Shown: in pieces, positions 51,931-61,038 of the stretch | Numbering within the stretch: the first letter of the stretch is position 1 | How the letters are laid out: every line of letters begins with the position of its first letter | Source of the DNA: Bacteroidota bacterium | GTDB lineage: Bacteria > Bacteroidota > Bacteroidia > Chitinophagales > Chitinophagaceae | DNA: 64,000 bases | Direction of reading: 5' to 3' | Assembly: GCA_028875875.1 (NCBI GenBank) | Contig: JAGWUV010000018.1 | Span: forward strand, 1 to 64,000 | Program-made: the position numbers and the translations under genes | The notes under the pieces: model-generated | What the model saw: the letters and a program-made list of their open reading frames with translations, nothing else | What the model was told of the DNA's origin: nothing | Database searches by the model: none

Positions 51931-52970
51931 AACCTTACAGCTTTGGGGCATTTCAACGCCTTTGTTTCTCCACCACTTCCTCCATAAATACCACTTTTAA
52001 CTATGGAAATTTCGTAGGCTCCCTGTGTTCCGTTATAGCCGCCTAATGAAGATGTTGTTGCATCGTAATTGAAAGTGAATTTCAAATCGTTGATCTGGTA
52101 ACCAATCACCGGAATAAATGAATCACCTAAACGATAATACATGCCAAGTATCAACTGGCTGCTTCCATCGTCACTTAGTTTCCTGTTGGCATTCATTCCC
52201 AAAACAGTTTCCGAGGCCGTTCCCATTAAACTGTAATAAATATTGGGATTCAATATCCACATATCCTGTATCTTGATCCTGCTGTTCAGGAAAATGTTAT
52301 ACCTCGGGTCCAATTGGTTATTTACATTGCTATTAGGATCAAAAAAAGTTTCTTTAGGCCTGTTAATATGCATTACGCTTAAACCGGCGTTGAAATAAAT
52401 ATTGTCAGTTGCAAAATAGGCGTAGTTAATACCAGCCTGCAGATCAAAATAATAAACGGAATTATAATAAAAAGGCTCGTTTGGATTAATGGTAATATCG
52501 AAAAACTTCCCGTTCCATTGATCATCGAATGTAAGTTTAGAAACATCTACCCTTTTATTAACCATCCCGGCACCAAACCCTACACTTAGTAACCCATCAT
52601 AACCTAATACCTGGTGATACGCTACAGAAGTATAAGCTTTCAATGAAGTAAGTGTTCCGCCACCAGCTTCATCCTTTAGCAAAGCACCTCCAATCCCTAC
52701 CCATCCGTTATCAAAACGTTTATTAAACAATTGAGCATCTCCCCAAATACTCATGGTTTTGTAGGGATTTCCGAGGTTAGCCCATTGATTGCGATAGTTT
52801 CCGCCGATTCTGTAATCATGCTCCGGGTCAAAACCTGTGTTGGCCGGGTTCACCAAGAGCGGTGCATTAAAGTATTGCGAGAAATGCAGGTCCTGTGCTT
52901 GCAGCTTATAGATAGCAATACATTGCAGCAAAGCAAGCCAAAAAAGAATATGGTAACCCTTTTGCTTCAT
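51927..52970 (-). CDS. PorP/SprF-family T9SS outer-membrane protein
   Basis: A 347-residue outer-membrane protein: signal peptide LALLQCIAIYKLQAQ, then the family's DLHFSQYFNAPLLVNPANTG and GGNYRNQWANLG, followed by about a dozen amphipathic beta strands. PorP/SprF proteins tie type IX cargo to the cell surface and are found next to the large type-B sorted adhesins they serve, as with SprF and SprB in Flavobacterium. It lies 4 bases after the gene for such a cargo, so they are cotranscribed. Its partner specificity is inference from this. Confidence 0.93.
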   Translation of the reverse strand: MKQKGYHILFWLALLQCIAIYKLQAQDLHFSQYFNAPLLVNPANTGFDPEHDYRIGGNYRNQWANLGNPYKTMSIWGDAQLFNKRFDNGWVGIGGALLKDEAGGGTLTSLKAYTSVAYHQVLGYDGLLSVGFGAGMVNKRVDVSKLTFDDQWNGKFFDITINPNEPFYYNSVYYFDLQAGINYAYFATDNIYFNAGLSVMHINRPKETFFDPNSNVNNQLDPRYNIFLNSRIKIQDMWILNPNIYYSLMGTASETVLGMNANRKLSDDGSSQLILGMYYRLGDSFIPVIGYQINDLKFTFNYDATTSSLGGYNGTQGAYEISIVKSGIYGGSGGETKALKCPKAVRF

Positions 52971-52974
52971 AAAC

Positions 52975-55900
52975 TCATCTTAATAAAGTAATATCGCCTT
53001 TCCTTGTGTATTTTGTGTTATCCGACATTTGCACTTCCAATATATAATGATACACATCCTGGGGTTGCAATGTTCCGTTATAAGTTCCGTTCCATCCGTT
53101 ATTCAAACTAGTGGAAACAAAGACCAATGTTCCCCAACGATTATAAATCATCCATTTCATTTTGGCTATGCCAAACCCTTTTACCGAGATCACATCATTA
53201 ACGCCATCTCCATTCGGTGTAAATGCATTGGGCACATCTACCAGAGGAGAGATCAATGCCTGTACCGGCTTACAGAGCGTATCGGTACAGCCGAAAGAAT
53301 TAAACGAGATTAAACAGGCATTATAGGTTTGCGATGCATTGTATGAATGCTGCACCTGTATAGAAGATGTGGTTATCAATGAATCACCATCTCCGAATAG
53401 CCATTTATATTTATTGGCGCCGGAAGAATTATTTGTAAAATCTATAAATGTATTTACCTGCGGTGGTTGCGGAGAAGCTGTAAAGTCGGATGTAGGTTTA
53501 TCATTAACAGAGATAGAAAAAGTGGTACTGTCAGCTTTGTTACAGGTTGAAGTATCGATAGCTATTAGTTTCACTACATAAGTACCTGTTGTAGGATACA
53601 AGTGAGAGGGATTTACCTCTGTGGAGGTTTGCCCATCACCAAAAGTCCAAATAAAATCTGTTCCACCAGAACTTGTATTCTCGAATAAAGCTGTATAAGG
53701 AGCACAACCAGAAGCGGGGGTAGAAAACTGTGCTTTTACATTTGTGGCTATACGCAGCACTTTAATTACACTATCTGCCTGATTGCAATAATTGGTATCC
53801 ATTAAAACCAACCGTACATTATAAGTGCCTGGTGCAGCATAAGTGTGCTGAACCGGCTGGGTTCCGGTAACTGCAAAATTTCCGTCACCAAAATCCAGCT
53901 TGAAAGACTGGGAAGAAAATGGTTTACCCGCCGGAGGAACTGAGTTGTTGTTAAATTGAAATGTTAAAGAGGTACAATCACCAATTTTTGAATAGGAAAG
54001 CCCCAAAATGGCAGCATCATCCCTTACTCTCAAATGCACATAAGAGGTATCAGAGATATTACAACTGCTCGAATCAACTGCCACGAGCATTACTTTATAA
54101 AATCCAATGGTATTGTATTGATGCGAAGTACTGGGAGCAGTTGTAGTAATAGGTGCCGAACCATCATTGAAATCCCATATGTATTGCTTTGCATTAGCAA
54201 TAGTATCTTTAAAATCTACCATTAAAGGAACACATCCCGAAGTGTCCCTTGGAATTCCTTTGGCAGCTGCCTGAATACCCGAGGCGAGCCCGGCCAGGTT
54301 GAATGCTATTTTTAATGCCACCAGATTACATCCCATCACTTGGCCAAAAGAATTTATGGTTCCATTTTGCGGCGACCATACACCGGGTGTGGTAGGAAAT
54401 GTAGTACCACCCTCACAGTTTCCGCATATTGCCTGGTAAATAATACCATTGCGATCGAAACGACTTGTTCCACCATCCACATGATCAGGGTAGTTACCTT
54501 TATACTGGCCGAAATAGCTTGCGAACAACAGTGAATCGGCATTGCTCTTTAGAACGATAAAATAAAAATCCTCGTTATCGGTGGTTTTTTGAATCGCATT
54601 CGATGTTATTGGTAGCCCAATGGTTCCTCCGCTTGAATAAAATTGAATAGTATTCCCACTTCCTCCCCAACCGGAAACGTAAACGTTCTCACACCTGTCA
54701 ACCAAAAAAGCCGTAGGCGAAATATTTGGATAGGATGAGGGTGAATTAACTGTTCCAAAAACTGTGGAATAAACGTAAGCAGATAAATCCGGCTTTAACT
54801 TGGAAATGAATTGCCTTCCATGTGCATTTGAATAACCCACATTTACAACAGGCCATTCTCCGGTAGTGGTACCCATAATATATGGAAATGAGAAACGGTC
54901 GAATTGAATTCCATAAATCAAGTCTACACCAGTAGTGCCAAAATAGCTGGTTTTCAGTAAGGTAGAAGCATCACTTGCAATTATGGATACAAACCCGTCA
55001 CTTTCGCCGCCATTATTTGCCGTACCAATTACGCCTGTTTTATCTCCCGGGAAATCTGTACTTGCCGTTGCGCCGGAAATGTAAATGCTTCCATTAGAAG
55101 GGTTGATGGCCAGTACAAAAGCTGCATCATCTCCATTTCCTCCCAAAAAAGAAGAAGTAATGATTGAAGATAAATCCGGAGAAGCTTTAATAAACACAGC
55201 ATCCTGAACACGACCACTAGAGTTTACAGCGCCAATAGTTTGCTGGAAAGCATTAGCTGTAACAGGGAAATCCGGGGATTGCGTACAGGAAGCCAGGTAA
55301 ATATTACCGCTTCCGTCAACAATTACCTCACTTCTGGCATCATCCCCGTAATTCCGGCGTATAGATATATCACATGGACTACACCTGGTTTCTTTATCCA
55401 TAATATTAACACCATCATCCCCGCCTCCCCCGATCATTCTTGATCCTACCAACTGAGAACCATTGGCATCCAGCTTGGTGAGAAAAATATCCCATCCTCC
55501 TGTTGGACCGTAATTAGGTTGATTGACAGGGAAATCCGGAGAATTGGTTCTGCCTGCAATTATCAAATTACCTGCAGCATCAACTACAAGGCTATGCGGC
55601 TGCTCGTCCGATGTACCGCCCAGGTAGGTAGCATATACCCGGTTTGTGCCGGTAGGATTAAACTTCATAATACCCACATCAAAAAGAGTGCTCCTTCCCC
55701 TAAAACTGGTTTGAAAGGCACCATTACTCACCGGGAAGCCTGCCCCGAAAACGATTCCCCCGGAATAAAAATTACCAGAATTATCATAAGTAGCAGTGTA
55801 CCCCCAGTTATCAGACTTACTGCCTGTAAAACTTGAAAAAATTAACTGAGGATCAATTATTAATGTAGAGTTACCTGAATAATAATCAGATTTAAAAGCA

Positions 55901-56661
55901 ACGATATTCCCTTTAATATCGTAGCTACAATTGACAGATTTTTTGTTGTTGATCGTCAGTGCATAAGCTTCAGGAACATTTTCAACAACATCTGTTACCG
56001 AAGTTTTGACCATCAAATTACCATCCCTTAGTTTAAGACCATCTACTCCATCAAAATACATTGCAACCCTCTGTAGATTCCCGCCGGGATTCACAATAAT
56101 ATCATACTTCAGCTTTCCATTGCTGGTATAATACCTTACGTCTACAAATGGATATATATTCTTAAAGGTTACAGCCTGGTAAACCTTACAGCCGGAAGCC
56201 CATTTGCGTTTATCGTTTCCAATAAAATAATTGTTGTAAGATGGTAAAGGCTTATCAGGTATTATCTGCAAATGCGTATCGGCATTCAGAAATTTCACTT
56301 CATACGAATGCCCTCTTAAAGTAAATTTATCGTCTGATAGTGAACTATTTATACCATTTAAAGGATATTTAATACCAGATTCGTCTTTCCTGGAAGAAAA
56401 TTGTCCTGACCCCGCTTTTTGAGGATGTGGCGATAATGCCTCAAGATCATTTTCATTGTAGAGGATCATTCTGTACCCTCCATCCTTTTTTAGTACAAAA
56501 GCCCCATTAGAAAGCGTTCCCTTAAACGCAACAGTACTATCCCATTGCCCCTTGTTCTCAACAAATTCCAGGTTAGACTGAGACCGCACAACATTCGAAA
56601 TGCTTGTTGCTAACAAACAAATGATTACTAAATACCAGCCTCTGATCCTTCTTCCTTCCAT
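52975..56661 (-). CDS. Large T9SS type B-sorted surface protein with PKD repeats
   Basis: A 1228-residue exported protein: signal peptide (IRGWYLVIICLLATSIS), an N-terminal beta domain with FVENKGQWDSTVAF (DUF7948-like), then about 450 residues of SBBP/propeller-like repeats with blocks such as IYLASCTQSPDFPVT and VSGWGGSGNT. Four PKD domains follow (each with WDFNDG, KLDFGDG, WTFGDG or WLFGDG) and a C-terminal gliding-type sorting domain: NAFTPNGDGVNDV, then YNRWGTLVF and WNGTYNG. This is a type IX-secreted, cell-surface adhesin-like protein. TTG 56670 lies in the promoter-like AATTTTTG (56668-56675), so ATG 56661 is used. The PorP/SprF gene follows 4 bases after the stop. Confidence 0.93.
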   Translation of the reverse strand: MEGRRIRGWYLVIICLLATSISNVVRSQSNLEFVENKGQWDSTVAFKGTLSNGAFVLKKDGGYRMILYNENDLEALSPHPQKAGSGQFSSRKDESGIKYPLNGINSSLSDDKFTLRGHSYEVKFLNADTHLQIIPDKPLPSYNNYFIGNDKRKWASGCKVYQAVTFKNIYPFVDVRYYTSNGKLKYDIIVNPGGNLQRVAMYFDGVDGLKLRDGNLMVKTSVTDVVENVPEAYALTINNKKSVNCSYDIKGNIVAFKSDYYSGNSTLIIDPQLIFSSFTGSKSDNWGYTATYDNSGNFYSGGIVFGAGFPVSNGAFQTSFRGRSTLFDVGIMKFNPTGTNRVYATYLGGTSDEQPHSLVVDAAGNLIIAGRTNSPDFPVNQPNYGPTGGWDIFLTKLDANGSQLVGSRMIGGGGDDGVNIMDKETRCSPCDISIRRNYGDDARSEVIVDGSGNIYLASCTQSPDFPVTANAFQQTIGAVNSSGRVQDAVFIKASPDLSSIITSSFLGGNGDDAAFVLAINPSNGSIYISGATASTDFPGDKTGVIGTANNGGESDGFVSIIASDASTLLKTSYFGTTGVDLIYGIQFDRFSFPYIMGTTTGEWPVVNVGYSNAHGRQFISKLKPDLSAYVYSTVFGTVNSPSSYPNISPTAFLVDRCENVYVSGWGGSGNTIQFYSSGGTIGLPITSNAIQKTTDNEDFYFIVLKSNADSLLFASYFGQYKGNYPDHVDGGTSRFDRNGIIYQAICGNCEGGTTFPTTPGVWSPQNGTINSFGQVMGCNLVALKIAFNLAGLASGIQAAAKGIPRDTSGCVPLMVDFKDTIANAKQYIWDFNDGSAPITTTAPSTSHQYNTIGFYKVMLVAVDSSSCNISDTSYVHLRVRDDAAILGLSYSKIGDCTSLTFQFNNNSVPPAGKPFSSQSFKLDFGDGNFAVTGTQPVQHTYAAPGTYNVRLVLMDTNYCNQADSVIKVLRIATNVKAQFSTPASGCAPYTALFENTSSGGTDFIWTFGDGQTSTEVNPSHLYPTTGTYVVKLIAIDTSTCNKADSTTFSISVNDKPTSDFTASPQPPQVNTFIDFTNNSSGANKYKWLFGDGDSLITTSSIQVQHSYNASQTYNACLISFNSFGCTDTLCKPVQALISPLVDVPNAFTPNGDGVNDVISVKGFGIAKMKWMIYNRWGTLVFVSTSLNNGWNGTYNGTLQPQDVYHYILEVQMSDNTKYTRKGDITLLR

Positions 56662-56847
56662 TATTGACAAAAATTCTTAAATGACTAAAAACAACTTCTT
56701 GTAAGTGCAGATTTCCGGAATGGAAATAAAAGTTACGAATTAATACCCTAAAAAGTTCGGCAGCCATCTCCTGATTGATATCAGTCACCCATATCTTAAC
56801 ATCCTGTTATGTATTACACATTCAACAGATAGCCGGGTAACAGGAAA

Positions 56848-58938
56848 TTAAGATATCATTCCCCAGGCGGTCTTGCTCTTTTGCAACTGTAAAAAGCTTT
56901 TCAACGGCAAATTCTTTGCCATAGCTAAATCAATATCTTCATCAAGAAGCCTGCTCGCTTCTTCCCTGGCTATTTCCAAAACCCTTTTATCACTCACTAT
57001 ACTTGCCAGTTTAAAATTCAAAGCACCGCTTTGGCGAGTACCATCAATATCGCCGGGCCCCCGAAGTTCCAGATCTTTTTCCGCTATTTTAAATCCATCA
57101 TTGGTTGCACACATTATCTTGATCCGTTCCCGGGCTTCATTGCTTATTTTACTACCTGTTAAAAGGATGCAAAAACTTTTTTCGCTACCCCGTCCTACCC
57201 TTCCACGCAATTGATGCAATTGAGAAAGTCCAAACTTTTCAGTGCTTTCAATTACCATAACTGAGGCATTGGGTACATTAACACCTACCTCAATCACGGT
57301 AGTGCTTACCATTATTTGTGTATCACCCGTTACAAACCTTTGCATATTTACATCTTTCTGTTCAGCGGGCTGGCGGCCGTGTACCATGCTGATGTAATAG
57401 CGTGGTTCCGGGAAAAAACTTTTTACTTGTTCATAGCCTTGCATCAAATCTTCATAACTCAGTTTTTCACTCTCCTCTATCAGGGGATAAATAAAATAAG
57501 CTTGTCTGCCCTTGGCAATTTCTTCCCTTACAAAATCCATTACACTGGCCCTTGCCGTTTCATAACGATGTACAGTTGTGATTGGTTGCCGACCGGGAGG
57601 CAGTTCATCCATCACACTATAGTCCAGGTCACCATAAGCAGTCATAGCCAATGTCCTGGGAATGGGAGTAGCCGTCATTACTAATACATGCGGGGGAATA
57701 CTAGCTTTTTTCCAAAGCGCCGCCCTTTGCGCTACGCCAAAACGATGCTGTTCATCTACAATAGCCAATCCTAGGTTTTTAAACTGTACCACTTCTTCAA
57801 TAATGGCATGGGTGCCAACTACCATGTGGATGGTATCTTCCAATAACCCTTTTAATATTCTTTTTCTTTCCGCCGTTTTTGTACTTCCGGTAAGTATTGC
57901 AATTTCAACCGGCATATCCCTTAGCAAACTACTGAGCCCGGTAAAATGTTGTTGCGCCAAAATCTCAGTAGGCGCCATCAAGCAGCTTTGAAAACCATTA
58001 TCTGCTGCCAGCAACATACTTAATAAGGCAACAATGGTTTTTCCACTGCCCACATCGCCCTGTAATAAACGGTTCATCTGGTGGCCCCGGGCCGTATCGG
58101 TTCTGATCTCTTTCAAAACCCTTTTTTGGGCACCTGTTAATTCGAAAGGAAGGTATTTATTGTAGAAGGTATTGAAATAATCGCCTACTTTTTCAAAAAC
58201 AACGCCCCGGCTGGCCTTTTGCCTTTGGAGCCGAATAAGGTTCAACCGAACCTGTGCGATAAATAATTCTTCAAACTTTAACCGCCGCAAAGCCAACTCA
58301 TAGTCTTGTTGAGAAGCAGGAAAATGAACTTTCTGATACGCCTCGTGACGTGGCATCAATTTGAGACGCTTGCATATATCATCAGGAATATTTTCAGGAA
58401 TATCCGATTCCTTCAACTGAGTGAGCAATAACTGGGTGAGCTTTCCCAACTGCCTTCCATTCAATCCTCTTACTTTTAATTTTTCTGTGGTCGGATAAAC
58501 GGGTTCCAGGTAATTCTTTCCACCAGCCATCGTTGGTACATATAATTCTATTTCCGGGTGAACGATCTGGGGTTTGCCGTTAAAAAAACCAGTTCTTCCA
58601 AAAATGAGGTAGGTACTTCCTACCTGCAAATTTTTTTGTACCCATTGTATGCCCTGGAACCAGGTTAGCTCTAATATACCGGATTGATCTTTCACTACAC
58701 CTATCAATCTCCTGGCTCTTTTCTCCCCGATCACTTCTAATTGTACCAGTGTAGCTGCCACCTGTATAAATTCTGTTTGAGGTGTTATCTCAGCAATTCG
58801 ACTCACTTTGGTTTTATCAATATGACGATTGGGAAAGTGTTCCAGAAGATCCTGGAAAGTAAAAATGCCCAGCTCTTTCTTCAGCATATCGGCACGCAAA
58901 GGCCCTACTCCTTTGAGGTATTCTATGGGAGAAGCCAA
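56848..58938 (-). CDS. recG: ATP-dependent DNA helicase RecG
   Basis: A 696-residue branch-migration helicase for stalled forks and Holliday junctions. A wedge/OB domain (PIEYLKGVGPLRADMLKKEL) precedes the SF2 core: Walker A LLQGDVGSGKTIVALLS, DEQHRFGV (DEAH-like box), VLVMTATPIPRTLAM, and in domain 2 STTVIEVGVNVPNASVMVIE and QLRGRVGRG. The C-terminal TRQSGALNFKLA follows. No ATG or GTG is found before the wedge domain, so the start is given as TTG 58938 with only moderate certainty. Single gene, next to tmRNA. Confidence 0.94.
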   Translation of the reverse strand: MASPIEYLKGVGPLRADMLKKELGIFTFQDLLEHFPNRHIDKTKVSRIAEITPQTEFIQVAATLVQLEVIGEKRARRLIGVVKDQSGILELTWFQGIQWVQKNLQVGSTYLIFGRTGFFNGKPQIVHPEIELYVPTMAGGKNYLEPVYPTTEKLKVRGLNGRQLGKLTQLLLTQLKESDIPENIPDDICKRLKLMPRHEAYQKVHFPASQQDYELALRRLKFEELFIAQVRLNLIRLQRQKASRGVVFEKVGDYFNTFYNKYLPFELTGAQKRVLKEIRTDTARGHQMNRLLQGDVGSGKTIVALLSMLLAADNGFQSCLMAPTEILAQQHFTGLSSLLRDMPVEIAILTGSTKTAERKRILKGLLEDTIHMVVGTHAIIEEVVQFKNLGLAIVDEQHRFGVAQRAALWKKASIPPHVLVMTATPIPRTLAMTAYGDLDYSVMDELPPGRQPITTVHRYETARASVMDFVREEIAKGRQAYFIYPLIEESEKLSYEDLMQGYEQVKSFFPEPRYYISMVHGRQPAEQKDVNMQRFVTGDTQIMVSTTVIEVGVNVPNASVMVIESTEKFGLSQLHQLRGRVGRGSEKSFCILLTGSKISNEARERIKIMCATNDGFKIAEKDLELRGPGDIDGTRQSGALNFKLASIVSDKRVLEIAREEASRLLDEDIDLAMAKNLPLKSFLQLQKSKTAWGMIS

Positions 58939-59043
58939 TATGGAAGTCGATGCTGCGATAAAAAAACAATTTGAATAAAAAAACTTATATACAAATATCT
59001 GTAACGCAAGATAATGGAAGAGATGATTGTTACTACAACAAAA

Positions 59044-59070
59044 AAAAGGAATGCTTAAGGCATTCCTTTT
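59044..59070 (-). terminator. tmRNA terminator
   Basis: AAAAGGAATGC (59044-59054), loop TTAAG, then GCATTCCTTTT (59060-59070). On the minus strand the stem follows the mature tmRNA 3' end by about 12 bases and ends in a run of Ts. Confidence 0.85.
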
Positions 59071-59082
59071 AAATTATGGGTG

Positions 59083-59452
59083 TGGACCTGAGGAGAGTCG
59101 AACTCCTGTCCAAACATCATTACCATAAGCTTTCTACATGCTTATTTCATTATTAATTGTCGGCCTTGTACAGGAAATGAACAAACCAATACAAAGCTTA
59201 GCTGGATGGTCTTTTGCAACAGTCACAGCCTTCTGTTACAGCATCCTGTGTTTGTTTTGAGTCGGCGGCGGAACCTGGTAACAGGCTAACCTGTTCGGCG
59301 GCCCGAATGACTGGTTAATCGCTGATTAAGCAGCCATGGCATACTGTGTATTGCCATTTAATGTTTGAATATTCAGATTAAAGTGCTAATTATCCAACGC
59401 ACTGCATGCTTACACCTACCGTAACCTATGCTGTCAAAACCAGTACAGGCCC
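59083..59452 (-). ncRNA. ssrA: tmRNA (transfer-messenger RNA)
   Basis: About 370 nt on the minus strand. The 5' end GGGCCTGTACTGGTTTTGAC carries the tmRNA-specific GGTTTTGACAG and its first seven bases pair with CAGGTCC at the 3' end (one G-U pair), making the acceptor stem; the T-arm is GGAGTTCGACTCTCC. CCA is not encoded. The internal tag frame ends TAT GCC ATG GCT GCT TAA, giving the likely tag GNTQYAMAA at 59329-59355 with the stop at 59326-59328. tmRNA with SmpB rescues stalled ribosomes and tags the product for proteolysis. Terminated by the hairpin at 59044-59070. Confidence 0.95.
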
Positions 59453-59579
59453 AATTATGTAAGATCTTATGTTCGAAAGATCAAAGAACTATTTGTGTTA
59501 CCAGCTGCAAAGCTACGATTCTACTTCCGTTGCGTCGCACACTGCATCGTTAAAATCCATTATTCAGCAATGGTTGCTT

Positions 59580-60932
59580 TTATTTTAACAACCGTAAAAA
59601 ATCCAGTCCTAATGCATAAGCCATCACCCCAAGCAGCAAAATCATACCAAAGGTTTGGGCATACTCCATGAACTTATCACTAGGTTTCTTTCCCGTAATC
59701 ATTTCAATAAGCGTAAATAATGCATGTCCACCGTCCAGGGCCGGAATAGGCAAAATATTCATGAAAGCCAGGATGATAGAAAAAATAGCGGTTAATGTCC
59801 AGAAACTTTGCCAATCCCATACATCCGGGAAAATACTGCCGATGCTTATTACACTACCCAAAGAATCATTCACTTTTACCTCTTTTGAAGTAAATAAAAG
59901 CTTCAGGTTGCTTATGTAATTAGAAAGCGTGGAAAAACATTTCTTAAATCCAGCCGGGATGGACGCTATAAAGCTATATTCTACATGCCGGGTTCCCAAA
60001 ATCTCATCTTGTGTTTTGAAAGCGATGTAAGAGTTCCCTTTTTTATCAATCAAAACATTCGCCTTTGCTGTGTCTTTTTGGTTGCGCAGAACAGTTAAAG
60101 AAACAGCGCTGCCGAGCAAAGGTTTCAACGCATGGATCACATCCATATTATAAGGAGTGGCTATTCCATTCACAGCAATCACCTGATCTCCTTTTTGTAA
60201 ATTTCCATTGTTAATGGTTGCTTTGGGCGAAACAGAATCTACGATCATTGGCGTTCTCACGTAAGTAAAACCGCCCAATTTATTCTTATTTAGCTGTTTG
60301 ATGAAGCCTTCCGGTAATGATATCTCCATTTTTTTTCCATCCCGTTCAATGGTGATCGATTTAGCCTCGTTCAAAATAATTTCAGATCCAACGGTTCCCA
60401 CTTTTTCGATCTTTTTACCGGCAACGGCCACAATTTTATCGCCATCCTTTATTCCAACCTCACGAGCTAAACTATCGGCATATACACCATATTTCAGGTT
60501 TTCAATAGGAATATATTTTTCACCCCACACCCACATTATGCCGATAAAAATCACAATAGCCAAAATCACATTCACCACAACCCCGCCGATCATAATGATC
60601 AAACGCTGCCAGGCCTTTTTCGCCCTGAATTCATAAGGCTGCGGCGGTAGCTTTAACTGCTCTTTGTCCATACTCTCATCTATCATTCCTGCAATTTTCA
60701 CATAACCACCAAAAGGTATCCAGCCAATTCCATATTCGGTTTCCCCTTTTTTCTTTTTCCATAAACTAAACCATGGATTAAAGAAAAGGTAGAATTTTTC
60801 TACCCTGCACTTAAACCAACGTGCCGGCAGAAAATGTCCCAGCTCATGCAAAACCACCAGGATGGAAAAAGATAAAATAAATTGTCCGGCTTTAATTCCA
60901 ACAACGCTCCAGTCAATCGCTAATAATGTCAT
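59580..60932 (-). CDS. rseP: RseP-type site-2 metalloprotease (M50)
   Basis: A 450-residue intramembrane protease. The first helix contains the zinc motif VLHELGHFLPARWF (H29-E30-x2-H33). The loop EYGIGWIPFGGYVKIAGM is typical, PDZ domain sequences lie around residues 150-300 (YADSLAREVGIKDGDKIVAV and NGNLQKGDQVIAVNGI, so two PDZ-like copies), and the last zinc ligand region is LPIPALDGGHALF. It cleaves anti-sigma factors and leftover signal peptides in the inner membrane. It lies 106 bases behind dxr on the same strand, a conserved neighbour order in many bacteria. Confidence 0.94.
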   Translation of the reverse strand: MTLLAIDWSVVGIKAGQFILSFSILVVLHELGHFLPARWFKCRVEKFYLFFNPWFSLWKKKKGETEYGIGWIPFGGYVKIAGMIDESMDKEQLKLPPQPYEFRAKKAWQRLIIMIGGVVVNVILAIVIFIGIMWVWGEKYIPIENLKYGVYADSLAREVGIKDGDKIVAVAGKKIEKVGTVGSEIILNEAKSITIERDGKKMEISLPEGFIKQLNKNKLGGFTYVRTPMIVDSVSPKATINNGNLQKGDQVIAVNGIATPYNMDVIHALKPLLGSAVSLTVLRNQKDTAKANVLIDKKGNSYIAFKTQDEILGTRHVEYSFIASIPAGFKKCFSTLSNYISNLKLLFTSKEVKVNDSLGSVISIGSIFPDVWDWQSFWTLTAIFSIILAFMNILPIPALDGGHALFTLIEMITGKKPSDKFMEYAQTFGMILLLGVMAYALGLDFLRLLK

Positions 60933-61038
60933 TTAGTTTTTATTTAGTCATCATAGAATGCTTATTCAACCGCTGATGTCAGCCCTTTCGGTAACGGGCA
61001 GCGCTATCTCAACAGTTCATCTGCAATTCATCAATATT

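Noticed and set aside
53477-54300. Repeat-like pattern in the T9SS gene that could be a DNA repeat array
   Set aside because: The repetition is at protein level (four PKD domains with the FGDG/FNDG turn); the DNA copies differ too much to be a CRISPR or tandem repeat.
58938-58980. An ATG start for recG upstream of TTG 58938
   Set aside because: No ATG or GTG occurs in the correct frame before the wedge domain in this stretch; TTG remains the best candidate although unproven.
59453-59490. tmRNA promoter with TACATAAT (59454-59461) and TTG at 59482-59484
   Set aside because: Spacing of 20 fits, but the element matches poorly and lies one base from the mature 5' end, leaving no room for the precursor leader seen for the tRNA.
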